From Gorsachius magnificus (taxonomy: Eukaryota; Chordata; Aves; Pelecaniformes; Ardeidae): a stretch of DNA of 64,000 nucleotides. A program made the translations under genes and the position numbers. The first letter of the stretch is position 1. The number at the start of each line of letters is the position of its first letter. The notes under the pieces are model-generated. The model was not told the DNA's origin. It saw only the letters and a program-made list of their open reading frames with translations, and did no database searches. Below, piece after piece: positions 25,126-37,400 of the stretch. Location: NCBI GenBank assembly GCA_034008185.1, contig CM067082.1:102481311-102545310 (forward strand). Direction: 5' to 3'.

Positions 25126-25251
25126 TTTTTTTTTCTTCTTTCTATTCTAAGCTTTAAATTGAATTGGGGTCCCACTAATTTAACTATAGAGCTTTGAGGT
25201 ATGCATCTTAAATATGATAAATGACCAACAGAAAATTAAAGGTCTACTGCT
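25126..25251 (-). repeat. Right copy of the 125-bp inverted repeat pair
   Basis: The reverse complement of 22216-22340 with about seven substitutions. The T9 run at 25126-25134 corresponds to the A-rich end of the left copy. Homology stops just inside the A/T run on the inner side and near AGCAG/CTGCT on the outer side, so both boundaries are the same in the two copies. No convincing target-site duplication is visible around either copy. Confidence 0.85.
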
Positions 25252-25829
25252 ACAGCACTGCCAAGCCTGAAACAATGTAAGATCATGAATCTCAACATCC
25301 ACATGCAATCCCCAAAACTGTGCTCTGAAACATAAAACAGCTCCACTAATCTTTTCATCTTACACAAACATGTATGTGGGTCAGATTTTAAAGAGCTGGA
25401 GTCAGTCTATGCAAAGCCTGGAAGTAATATACGTGTTTGACAAGGAACTTTTAAATGTCCCTTGATGAAGTTTCCCCTGGCCCGTTCCACTTGCACAGAT
25501 GTTCTACTTGGTACCTATTTCTATCTCCTGGGCATATCCTTTACATAATATGACCATACCTGCTTTGCTTTTCTCACTGTTACTCTAGATATCACTTTGA
25601 GTGAATGAGGAAAACACATCTTAAATAGCTTTAACTACAATGGGGTGCAATAACATTCTTTGACAGAGGAGAAATGATAACAAATATTTATCAAGCCCCT
25701 GCTTTAATCCCACATCTTTCCCTCAAGGCCTGTTAAGTACCAGCTCTGTTGGGGACCTCCTGCAAAATCCAGCGAAGATGATGGAGACAGAACTGCAATG
25801 TTGACAATTCTCCCTCTTCTGCCCCTGAG
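25252..25829. other. Non-coding stretch, no gene seen
   Basis: A short AT-rich interval between the right inverted copy and the CR1 element. I see no recognisable feature in it. The exact start of the CR1 homology is uncertain and could lie up to about 60 bases either side of 25830. Confidence 0.5.
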
Positions 25830-27317
25830 ACCAGGGGGAAAGACTGGAGCAAGTGGAGGGGGATCAAGTGAGGGACCACTTAAACTGATCATATGTAAGT
25901 CCATGGGGGCTGAAAGGTTGCAGCCATGAGTGCTGAGGGAGCTGGCCAATACCATTACAAGGCCACTCTCAATTACCTTTTAATAATCATAGAGAATGGT
26001 AGAGGTTCCTCAAGACTGAAAGAGAGTAAGTGTCACTCCTATCTCCAGGAATGAAGATCTAGGGAACTAAAGGCTGGTCAGCCTCATCTCAGTCCCTAGA
26101 AAAGTGACAGAGAAAGTCCTCCTGGAAAGCATTTCCAAACACATGAAAGATGAGAATGTGATCAGAAATAGTCAGCATGGATTTTTTTTTAAGGGGAAAT
26201 CATACTTGACCAACCTCAAAGCCTTCTATAATGAGGTCCCAGCTTAACAGATGAGAGGGGAGCAGAGGATGCTGTCTACCTGGACTTCAATAAAGCCTTT
26301 GATGCTCTGTCCCATGATAAAGTTGACAAAATACAGGTTAGATAAGTGGACAGTAAAGTGGATTAAAAAAATGGCTCAACAGTTAGGCCCAGAGGGTTGT
26401 GATTACGGGCACAAAATCTATTTGGAGGCAAGTCACTAGTGGAGTACCCCAGGGGTTGATACTGGGGTTAATATTGTTCCACATCTTCATTAATGACCTG
26501 GAGACTGGGACAGAGTGCATCCTCAGCAAGTTCACAGAAGGTACAAAACTGGAAGGAGTGGCTGACACACCAGATGGTTGTGCTGTCGTTCTCACAAGGA
26601 CGTCAACAGGCTGGAGAAGTGGGCTGAGTGGAATCTTATGAAGTTTAGCAAGGGAAAATGCTGAAAAGTCCTGCATCTGGGGAGAAATAACCTCAGGAAC
26701 CTGTACACGCTGGGGGAGGACCAGCTGCAAAGCAGCTTTGCTGAGAAGGACCTTGGGGTCCTGGCAGACGACAAGCTGTCCATGCAGGCTGATGCAACCC
26801 TGCAGCAAAGAAGGCCAAGGGCCTCTTGGGCTATGTTAGGAAAAGCATCACCAGCAAGTCAAGGAAGTTGATCCTTTCCTTCTGCTCAGCACTAGTGAGA
26901 CCTCATCTGGAGTGCTGGGTCCAGCTCTGGGCTCCACAGTACAAAAGAGATATAGACATAATGGTGAGAGTCCAACCCACTAAGATGGCTAAAGGACTGG
27001 AGCATCTCTGTTATGAGAAGAGAGCTGGGACTGCGCAACCTGGAGAAGACATGGTTCAGGGAGATCTTATCAATGTATATAAATACCTGAAGGGAGAGTG
27101 CAAAGAAGACAGAGCCAGGCTTTTTTCAGTGGTGCCCAGTGACATGACCAGAGGCAATAGGCACAAACTGAAACACAGAAGATGCCATCTGAACATAAGG
27201 AAACACATTTTTGGCTGACCCAAGCACTGGCACTGGTTGTCCAGAGAAGTACACTACTACACTCAAAACCTGACTGAACACAGTCCTGGGTGACTTGATC
27301 TAAGTGACCCTGCTTGA
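25830..27317 (+). mobile_element. CR1 LINE, 5'-truncated and degraded
   Basis: The sequence follows the 3' half of the avian/reptilian CR1 retrotransposon from the segment around AAGTCCATGGGG and GAGTGCTGAGGGAGCTGGCC through the reverse transcriptase and the 3' region ending CTAAGTGACCCTGCTTGA. CR1 copies are nearly always 5'-truncated, as here. The copy stops before the usual final stretch (GGTTGGACTAGATGACC-type sequence and the terminal octamer repeats), so its last 60 or so bases are deleted or unrecognisable. Many substitutions and frame breaks indicate an old, immobile copy. It lies on the plus strand. Confidence 0.93.
25880..27218 (+). pseudogene. CR1 ORF2 reverse transcriptase remnant
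   Basis: Fragments of the CR1 ORF2 protein read in shifting plus-strand frames. Palm motif A is preserved as VYLDFNKAFDALSHDK (about 26274-26321). The GVPQG block reads GVPQGLILGLILFHIFINDL (26441-26500). The catalytic FADD box, normally KFADDTKL, reads KFTEGTKL at about 26528-26551, so both catalytic aspartates are gone. The longest open piece is the C-terminal region at 26826-27218, with [14 protein letters not shown] matching the conserved CR1 tail. It cannot encode an active enzyme. Confidence 0.9.
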
Positions 27318-30300
27318 CTTTTATAGCTTCATGTTAACAAACTTCTCTCCCACTGGAAGACACCCAGTGCTATAATGGTCAGGAAACTTGACTTAATTTC
27401 CTGCCTAAATTTATCCTAAGTCAATAATGTTATATTCTCTGGCCCATCTCAATCTTGCATGGTTCTTTATTTTCTACTTCATTTACCCACTGCATGCATT
27501 TTTAGTCATTTCTGCTTAGTTTTCTGTTTTTCAGACTGGAAAAACACATCTTTTTTCTGCACTTGTTCTGGTTTTGAGCCATCTCCCTCAAACATGGTGG
27601 AAAAGGCTTTATAGCTGTTTATGTGGCTTCACAACAACCAGGACAAAACTAACACGTATTGTATGGCACCATACATCACCATTTCTTCTAGAAATGCTTC
27701 TTTCAGTGAACACAGACCTTGCACTTTCCTTTTCATAACTACATTACCAGTGGTGCCTCATATTCAGCCTGTCAGTTTGAGACCCTTGGAGCCTACACTT
27801 TTTTTTTGCATAACATTACACTTTGTGCTATGAGATTCTCCTTTTTTAATTTATATTTTTTTTTCTAGAAAACTACTAACATTAGTAACATTAGTATGGC
27901 AGAATCTAGCACTTTTAATTCACTGGATGCAGGGCTGCCTTTCCCTCCATTTTCCCTTCACCAAATCTTCGCTTTTTCCCCTTTATCAAAAACCCATGTT
28001 AACAATTTCACAAATTGGTGATACAAAAAAAATGGATCCACATTTACTCTAAGTTACCCAGTACTCCGGGCTGCTGAAGGCAATGCAATTATGTCCAGAA
28101 TATGTGTGTGCATGTGTTCAAGTGTTGCTATTTAGAAGAAAACAGCTCCCACTTCTCTGTGAAAGGATAAGAAATTCCCACTGAATTCAAAATGACGCTG
28201 CAGGTGAACAGCATTAAAAACCAACCAGCGAAACAAGCAAAGAGGCTACTTTTATAGCTGGATTTCTTTAGACAGCTTTTTAAGAGATCCCAGAGGCAAA
28301 GCAACTGAATAATATATATGCAGCCAGAGGCAGATAATGCATATCTGTTGATAAAGCATCACTGCAAGGCAAGAACAAGAATTCAAAACTGCCTTCAAAA
28401 TAGCAAGTGGTTAAAAGCCCTGAGTAAAAGCTAAACAAACAAAAAAAAATCCTCATTGTAAAGGTCATAGGCAAAACTTAGTAGTTCTTGCTTTTCAACA
28501 ATCTTCTTTATAAGGTATCAATTCTGAGACAAGTTATACCCAAGAAGTGATATGTTAAATATTTGCACTGTTTTCCTGAATTTTTTACATACCAGGCCAG
28601 CCACTACATCTAGAGGAAGATTACAATGTATTTTACACTCTGTGTCTTTTGACATTCATTCATCTGGAACTTGGACAAAACTTCCTTCTGATTTTTATAT
28701 TATTATAAATGTTGTCATGTACTTACAAATCGTAAAAACAAAACCACCTCCCAAAAATCAAAAGAAGTTATGGCACACACATTTCAACATTGTAGCGCAG
28801 GTTATGATGTAAAATCCATTGCAAGCCATAGAAGCTAATACTATCAAATATAACCAGTAACAAAAATTTAAGTGTTTTATTAAAAGGACTTGAAAAAACA
28901 ATAATCTGAATTATGTCATATTATACAGGTCTTCTTGAGTAGATGAAGTCAGCAAATACAAGTAGTACAGTAATTATACAGCAGGTTGTAAGCAGGATGC
29001 AACCAGAGGCATTTACACTCAGGGATGGGGTTACAATAGTGAAGAAGTGCAACAATTTATTTCAGTTTGATATATGTATTTTTCATTGATCTATTTTAGA
29101 ATTATCATGTAATGGTAAATGTGCAAGGGAAAAAAATCTGTTATGATGTGTTTAGCTATACCATTGGTGTTTGAATTCATTGAGAGACAACTGTATCTGC
29201 AGCAGCCAGATCCATTGTTTTGTTACTTCTTGCAAGGAGAGCATGGCTAGTCACTGCAAAGTTAATATTCCTTTTCCTCCTAATAAATCATATAAACTGA
29301 CATACTGTAATACCCAGAAATACCACCTGAGGAAAGGGACAGCTGCGGGAAAGACCCGCTTGGTATTTTTGAGGCCTCTTAGTATTGCAGAATTTGCCTT
29401 TTTGAGGCAGAGTTTCTGCATTCAAAATAGTATTATGTAGGTTTCTTTCAGTTTTAGAAAACCCTTTTTTTGTATTATTAGCATAAGTCATTACGGGTTG
29501 GCAGTCTGGGGAAATAGAGATAGTGACAAATGTTTCAGTGTAACAGATTTTAATGGAAAAAATGGAGTAAGTTCACTGAAGCTGAAACGCGCTGTGGGAA
29601 CATACCAGTTCTCATGTGATTTTCTTAGAAGAAACAGCTTTGGAGTCCCAGTGTGAAACTGTGAGGATCAAGGAGACCCAACAGCTCGCAGGTAGTTACC
29701 GTGCTTGCTAGTGATGCGAGACCTGGTGTCAGAGCTCCTTTACAGACAGTTGTTCACATCCTACCTAAGACTTTTAAAATCAGGCCATATTGGGGACACT
29801 CGCTCTCACTACAGCTGCCCCACTTTGCATAAAAAAAATTAAGTGGCATGGAAGAGCTCCCATAGCTGCAAACAGGAGCCTGGGAGAGATCTACCCTGGA
29901 AAAGCCTTCATGAGGCTGCTGAAAGATAGCACAGAGCTGGATGTGTGCCCCAAGCACAGGGGTGTTGGCCGGTCTACGTGTTTGTGCTAGTGCACAAGTA
30001 CACCCACACTCTCTTTGCAAGATGGAAAACTTTTAAAGTTGTTCCCCCCCCTCCCCCTCCATGCAACAGGAACATTTTTGATTACATGACAAGTTTCCCA
30101 GAACAGAAAATGTATTTCCCCCACAGCTAATACAATCATTGCTGAAAACTATTATTTGTACAAACAGTTCCTACTCCTATGACTAGTCTCAATGCAATCT
30201 GTGGTACTACATTCCTAAGTAAGGACAGTTTTTGTGAGCAATGGCCAGAGGAATGGGGCCCAATGTGTACATTTTGTACATGCAGCCAGAACCTTGCAAC

Positions 30301-30575
30301 AAGCACATTTTGCAAATAAAAATAATCAAATATCATTACCCAAAGTGGGTAATTTGTGATAAAGTTAATAAAATCTCAGTCCTTACACTTACTTCACCTG
30401 AATTTCTTTCCAGCTTGTTCTGACCATCCTTGTCCCAAAAAAGAATTTAAATAGCAGCTCCTCATTGCTTGCTGCAGCTATTACATCAGAAAATGTATAG
30501 TCTGGCTCTTGTTATATGGCTCAGCACATAGAAATACTGAAAAAATCTCTTTGCAAGGAGCAATCTTAGGTTGGC
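27318..30575. other. Non-coding AT-rich stretch, no gene seen
   Basis: Short frames only, below about 90 codons. A C-rich run (C8-T-C5-T-CC) lies at 30044-30060 and could support a G-rich structure on the minus strand. I recognise no transposon or conserved exon in this stretch. Confidence 0.5.
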
Positions 30576-30627
30576 AGCAAAATTGATAAGATGACCTAAT
30601 AGGTCTTTTCCAACTCTAATTTCCCTG
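30576..30627 (+). mobile_element. Short CR1-type 3'-end scrap
   Basis: The bases AAGATGACCTAATAGGTC followed by TTTTCCAACTCTAATTTC resemble the last 50 bases of CR1 elements (GATGACCTcnngAGGTCCCTTCCAACCCTAAT...). Only this tail is recognisable; anything upstream is too diverged to call. Plus orientation. The match is short, so confidence is moderate. Confidence 0.5.
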
Positions 30628-33271
30628 AGCCTACTACTCCTGTGGGGAAAAGTAACTTGTCAGCAAACTTATTATAAACGAAAATATCTCAGTAAAAATA
30701 GTTGCAGAAAATTGCCCACCAATTCCTTGATGTAAGATATGACTATATTTATTCTTGTGACAGTTGCTTATTCGTAACTGAGAAAAACATGTTCCCAGAT
30801 TCTGTACAGCAGTCAAAAATCTCAAGTAGCAGTGGAAACCAAGTGAGAAAGTTACTAAGCAACTCTCAAATACATAGGAAGTTAAAGAGATTCAATCAAG
30901 CCTCTGTTTATTTACCTGCACAGTACAATTTTTATGCCTTCTTGAAAAGTAGGTATATCTTGAAGAAACATGGAATTTAAAGAATGAATAAACGATGCCA
31001 ATTTTCTGCAATTTTCATATGCACCATCAGGTTTTTTTAGGTTAGAGTCAACCTAGAGCCACCACCAATAATTCTATCTTTTCCTCGATTCAGACAAATT
31101 TGAAAAGGCAAAACAACCAAGCAGTAGGAAATATCTAAAAAGATGTCTTTGTTTCAGACACACATTTAATCAGGAGCCTGCATTTAGCAATGCAAAAGGC
31201 CCAGAAAAGGGCTTCCAAAGTTGGGTCCCTGCCACTAACTGTTCTCACCAACAGTTACATTCAGTATTTTACTTATTTCTTGACATGAGTATAATGAGGA
31301 CAAGAACAACAAATATACACCTAAGAATCTACTAAGCACATTTCATTTATTAAATAAAGGAATTAGAGAGGCAACACAGAGGAGATCTGGTGATATTTAG
31401 CAAGGTACTTCTTATGTCTTGTCTATTTTAACAAAGCTTTTACTGAAAAAAAAGATCTTACCTACTTTGACTCTATCAATGAAAAATACTGTTTTCTTCA
31501 CAGCTTAATTCCTATAAACCACTGTGAACTATTAAGTTTTTGATTTGGTTCAAAACAACACTGTGGCTTTCACGTGCTCCATTCTCAAATTACCAGGTAC
31601 AATTGGCTGAAGTAGCAGCAGATGTCTTAAAATATTTACAGCGTGGTAGCATCTAAAAGAATAAAGATGTCCAGTTACCTTACTGGAAGAAACTAGAGCT
31701 GCCACATACTTAGGGTATAAAAAGAAATTTTTCAAAAGATAATGCTTAAAAAAATTGGCACTGCACACTACTATATGTGGGGAATAGTGGCATAAAACTC
31801 ACCACTGGTGAGAAAGAACAATAAAGAACTGGAGCCCTGAGACAGTGTAGTTTGAAACTCAGTCACCTCCTCTCCTGATGTTTTAGGAAAATGTGGATAC
31901 AGATCTATACTCAAATCTGGAACCACATCTGATTTATACAGCACAGGATTACATCTAACACTGCCCACAATGACAACAATCCTCGGATATCATTGCTAGT
32001 GAAACAAAATTCACTTAGGTTGAAAGGTACCTTCAGAGGAGCACATGTTGGCCATTCTTATTATTTTTCCAACTTACTATCCTTCCCGTCTCACCTTCCC
32101 CATTTTTTTCCAACCCACTCTCCTATCTCTACTAGATCTGAATCTCTTTTACCATATGGTAGAAAAAGCAATGGTGTCTGTCTCTGTCTATCTTAATTAT
32201 GGCCATGATTATGTATTATAATCTCTAATCAAATTATATTCTCTAATAGCAAATAAGCTCTGATTTTCTATAATGCAGCTATTGATATGTGCAGTCTATC
32301 TCATCTTGTCGAATCATGAAGCCCTATCATGTCATAGTGGTCTTAGAAGTGAATATTCTTCCTGCATTAGTTTTTGTGGGCTTTATATTTTTGTTTGGTT
32401 GGGGTTTTTGTGGTTTTGGTTTTGGTTTTTTTTGCTTTTTAGCATTCTAAAGTTTCCATCTAGATTCTACCCAACTGAATACATACAGAAGGTAATGAAA
32501 TATGGTACTGTCTGCTAATGTGATTCATTTCCATAAATGGTTATTGGAGAGCTGTATTTCATGACTATAAGATCATATCTGTGTTTATCTCATTATTGGG
32601 TGAGTACCATAGCAGTATATCAAAGATAAAATAGTCATGAGCAATTTATAAAAATCTTACGTTAGTTACAGGAATCTGTTATAGAAACTGTAATACATTC
32701 CATTATGTACCTAACAGGTAAGCTTCTTCGTTTTCAGTTGGGTGTGATTACAATGAGTAGCATGTCAAATTAAAATCATGTTCACAGTAATATATGAGCA
32801 TTTACAGTCAGAACCACCAACATAACTCAAAACTGTGAGATGATATGAGATGAACTCTCCATAACTACCTCAGTAAAGTTCACATGCATGTTTTTACCAG
32901 TATGATGTGACCTATATTGTATTCTTTAAGATTTCAGAGGATTCATTATGTGTGGGATATGTTAAAATATCAGCCAGTTTGTTCTGTAAGAATCCCTTTT
33001 GTTTTTACACATACAGTAATTACTGTGAAAGTATATCCCTTTGAAAAGGTAATCATCTTGGGTATTATACTATTATTTTTGGCACTTTATTTTTGTTTTA
33101 AAGTAAACTATAGAGCAAGCATTCTACATTTTTTCCTGTCTAAATCAGTCATGTCTGTTGCACTTACGTAGGATCCAAAACTATTGACCGAGGGAGCGGG
33201 GAGGAGAGGGAAAGAAGGGGATGGCTGGTTTTAAAAACAAAGGCTAAGATGTCTGCATGAAATTTCTTCTC

Positions 33272-33303
33272 TTTTTTTTTTTTGGTCTTTTTTTTTTTTT
33301 TTT
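33272..33303. repeat. T-rich low-complexity tract
   Basis: T12, then GGTC, then T16. Low-complexity sequence without an attached recognisable element. Confidence 0.85.
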
Positions 33304-34411
33304 AATTTAAAACATCGGAAATATTCTATGCATCTGCAGATGCAAATATGGGTCGAAGTATTGTTTCAGATGAGAAGACAAGTGCAAACTTCAGCCCAGA
33401 CCTGGAACTGAGTTAAATTTAATTATACTTCTGGAAACACTTCATGTGCCTGGAAACACACCAGGTCTGCATCTATGGGGAGTGGCCACCCTGTCCAGGC
33501 CTGCAAGTCCACCTATTGCTCCTAAAGGCAACAACAGGATCACAATTGCAGATCTTGTTCATGTCTTCAAAACAGCATCTTGTAAAGAGATAAAGGCCCA
33601 GTTAGAGAGTAGGTGGCTGTATTAACAAAGATGTCCTCCTGAGCTAACTCAAGGGTTTTCTTAATCTGCAGATTCCCCTTAGCAGCCAGTGGAAAATCTC
33701 CTTAAGTCAAGAAGTTATGTTCCTTAATGTGGATTGGATATCTATGATCTCATGTCCCCACAGGGGAATAAACAAAAAACCAACTCCACAAGCAAACAAA
33801 AAAAGCCCCAACAACTCAGCATGAGAAGAAAAAACAGAGAAAACAGGTAATCTTTCTTCTACAAAACACAGAAAAAGAAACCCTAACACGAGTGATATGC
33901 CTTACTGTGGTATAGCTATTTTTTTTTTCCTTAGATTGCCTTCAATACTAGCCAAATACACAAAGCCATGTACAGAAAAGTAAAAATTAATTGATGTATT
34001 TAAAGCAATACGATATGAAGTCCAGAAATTTATGGGAGCCACTAATAAAACACATTGCTACTCAGATGTAACAGGATTTTTGTAATTTACAGTACTTCCG
34101 GCTTCACCACTTGTGACTTACAGACCTTTATATCTCTGCTGTTGGGAATTAAATATTAAACTACTGCCCACAGTTAGTATTCCAGATCTATATTTTTTCC
34201 CACCTTGTCAGAACCTCACAAGGAGTTAGTTAAATCAGGCCACAAAGAGACCTCACTAGCCACTGATACTAATATAAAAATCATTAAGAATATATTTACT
34301 GTTACACTGGAAGGGTTTTTTTGCTTTTCTGGTTTTCAGTGCCATAGACTACCTTCCAGTGATAAATCTATCTATGGGAGTCCTACATCTCTGAGCAAGG
34401 ATTGCAGCGCC

Positions 34412-34443
34412 TTGCATTGGGCAAGTGCATCTGCCCAATGCAA
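34412..34443. repeat. Perfect 12-bp inverted repeat (hairpin)
   Basis: TTGCATTGGGCA (34412-34423) and TGCCCAATGCAA (34432-34443) are exact reverse complements around the 8-base loop AGTGCATC. The pairing does not extend beyond the arms, so a microRNA precursor is unlikely. Each arm holds a CCAAT-type core (ATTGG/CCAAT), so a paired transcription factor site is an alternative reading. Confidence 0.75.
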
Positions 34444-37400
34444 CAGGAAAAAAGCCTTCTTGCCATGAACATGTTCACACATTTGTTCCTATACTAATTG
34501 CAAATTCCAGAGAAAAACTAGGAGTACCATATCTCCCCATATCCACCAGCAGTAAATAGGTCTATGAATTAGTGACGCCCAAAGTTGCATTCACCTTTTC
34601 GATGAGTCCACTTGTATTAGACAGTCATTTTTAACAAGGGGGTCTCTGACATAACCTAGCTACTTCAAATGTGGAAAATAAAACAAGTGTCTATTTTGCA
34701 TTCTGGTAATTTCAAGATGGGACAATCTACAAAAACGTTGTGGCAGTCTGTGAATGCATGTGTTGGGAGTGGCAGGCCAACTCTTTATTTTGTTCTGTAT
34801 TTTCTTCTTGAAACATTACCTTTTGTCCATAGCCAGTATTGTTTCAGGAGTGATTTTAATATGTTAAAGATGGGCTTGCAACAAATGCTCTCGCCGCTTT
34901 TTAATTATTTCCACTGGATTTCAAAGCAGTCATGATGCAATTTACAAGAAAAGATGACTTCTATAACTATTTGAGAAAGTTTTATCTGTTTCATCATGGA
35001 CATTTGGAAGTTCAACTGTATAAGCTCGTATTTTTTACTTTCCCAGGGAACAGAATAATTAGGAAGAAAATCAAAAGGTGTATCTGATGGAGTCTCACAA
35101 CATAATGTCAAAACGAGAACCGACCAAAAACCCAAACAAGAAAACAAAAGGACAGAAAGCTCTAAGGTAACAACCAGGTGAAAGTCTGAACTATTTGTGG
35201 AAGAGTGACTGGTACTGTACTGATATATGTAATCATTGCATAACACAGGTTGATTAATATTGCATTGCTGACTCAGGGCATATGTCTATCAGCTTATCAG
35301 AGACCTGCTATGCAATGCTGCATTTTCCAATAATGGAAGAAGAACAAAAAGGCATGACTTAAGACATGCAGAAGTTAAATGCAGTATAACGTGGAACAAT
35401 TAAAAATAAATTTTGAAGAATGAAGTCAGTAACTAAGGTGAAAAAGAGCAAAACAGGAGCAGGTGAAAGAAAAGGGCATATGAAGTGAAGGGAGGATATA
35501 TGCTACCCCTCGAGGAGAGCCCAACCACAACACAGACCGAGTGGGGAGGCAGGAGGCTGCGGTGAGCCCAGGGGTAGGGTTCCCCTCAACCAATGGGAGG
35601 GAAAATGAGGAGAGGACTCTAACCTTCACTTCCAGTCCTGGCTCTTGTTCCCACTCTTATGTACTCTGGGCCCTTCAGGATTTTTGGATCCACACGCTAG
35701 CTGTTAATTCCCTGCTAGCTCCCATGCTTCCTTCCCTGAGAAAGATAAATGACTTTCCCTCCCCTGTTTGTTCTCACAAATATTTCCAGCCTCGTCAGTT
35801 CTGCTTCACCTTCCAGACTATTGCAGGGGCTACAGACACTTCAGAGCATGTTTCTTATCTCTGGCCCATTTATTTGCAATATTTGTAATCACTGTCCTCT
35901 AGACCACAGCACGTGGACTTTTTCCTAGTTCACAGGTCAGAGTCTCTTCTGCGATTGAGAAGATATGTTTTGCATAGATTGCAATGCTATTACAGAGAAA
36001 TCCAAAGTGCTAATGATGCCAACAGCGAAAGCGATGACACTGTTGTAAATTGAAACACGATTTGTAATTGTATTAAAACCCAGTATCTAGCTGAAAGGAA
36101 ATCGGTTTGGGAAAATAAAGCTCTTAAGAGGCTAGAAAAAAGATTTCTTCTCAGCCAACTGGCCTGAGGCTGGGAAGAAACCATAGGTGGATACATAAAC
36201 TAGAGGTTTAATTTATACTAAACACAAATATGACTACGTTAGGATATATCAAGGACAGGACCACTCTTCTGACAGTGTACAGTTAAGAGACACATCAAAT
36301 TTTCAGAGCCCATTTGATAATGGCCTAATTACTACCATGGACGTGGGGGACAGAAGGTGGGGGGAATCAGTGACTCCAATGGGACTAAAGCTGGGCCAGT
36401 AACAGTCATCACTGAAAACTCTGATGTTAGTACAGAGCATGTAAGTATCAGTTAAGCACCGTGTTGAAATAAAATTACACTCTACAAGGTGTCAGCTAAG
36501 GAAGACAGACCACAACTAAAGCTGGGAAACCTAGAGAAGAGAGAGGTACAGGGGGTGAATAACTTACTTAGTGAAAAAATTAAGTCAAATAAACAAAATG
36601 GTTCCATCTGGAAATACTTTTTTTTCGGGTGCGGTTCATAAAACCAAAGATTGCAGACTTCCTTTTTATCCAATGTTCTAATGAACTGAGGGCACTTAAG
36701 TACTTCAAAATCTTCATTAAGATGTAAAAATTTACAAATTGCAAGTGCAAAAATTTTTTTCAATGAAAAAACATTGTTCTTGAAATTGAAATTATTAATG
36801 TGAATGGCTGAATATTGCACTGCAGAAGCTTTTGGTTATGGTTAAAAAACGATGTATGCTTTGTTCTTAAAGTACAAACAAATTTTTGAAGTTTTTCATC
36901 AACAAATTTAAAAATTATTTAGAAATTATTTAAAATACACCAAAACCCTCTTCTTTATTCACCTCAGGGATTACACAAAATCTCAAAATTGAAAAGTGAG
37001 AGTATCATACATTAAAGCAGTTGAAAGTGATTAAAATTGGGGGGGGGAGCGTTGCACGACATTCAGAAAGAGTAGTCACGACAGCATCAAAATCTTCTGG
37101 ACTACAGTGTAGAACTTCTACACTATTTTCTGTCTGGTTTACATTTAGGAATTAATTTTCTATTTTACAGTACTGATAAAGAACAAATAAATATGTTATT
37201 CTGTAGTTCTTCACAAAATTCAAGCATTAGTGTTTGGTTTGCAGCTCTCCCTTCCACTGTTATGGGCCAGCTATGTTTCAGGTTGTTAGAAACAAATCCA
37301 TTATATTTGACTAAAAATCCTCATAATAAGTAAAAGAAATATATTGGAATAGGGTATTGTTCTGTTTTCAAGCCAAGAAGTGAAGTTTTATATACTCAGA

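Noticed and set aside
34905..35246. 113-codon minus-strand frame
   Set aside because: Low-complexity hydrophobic and serine-rich content, no splice context and no recognised family.
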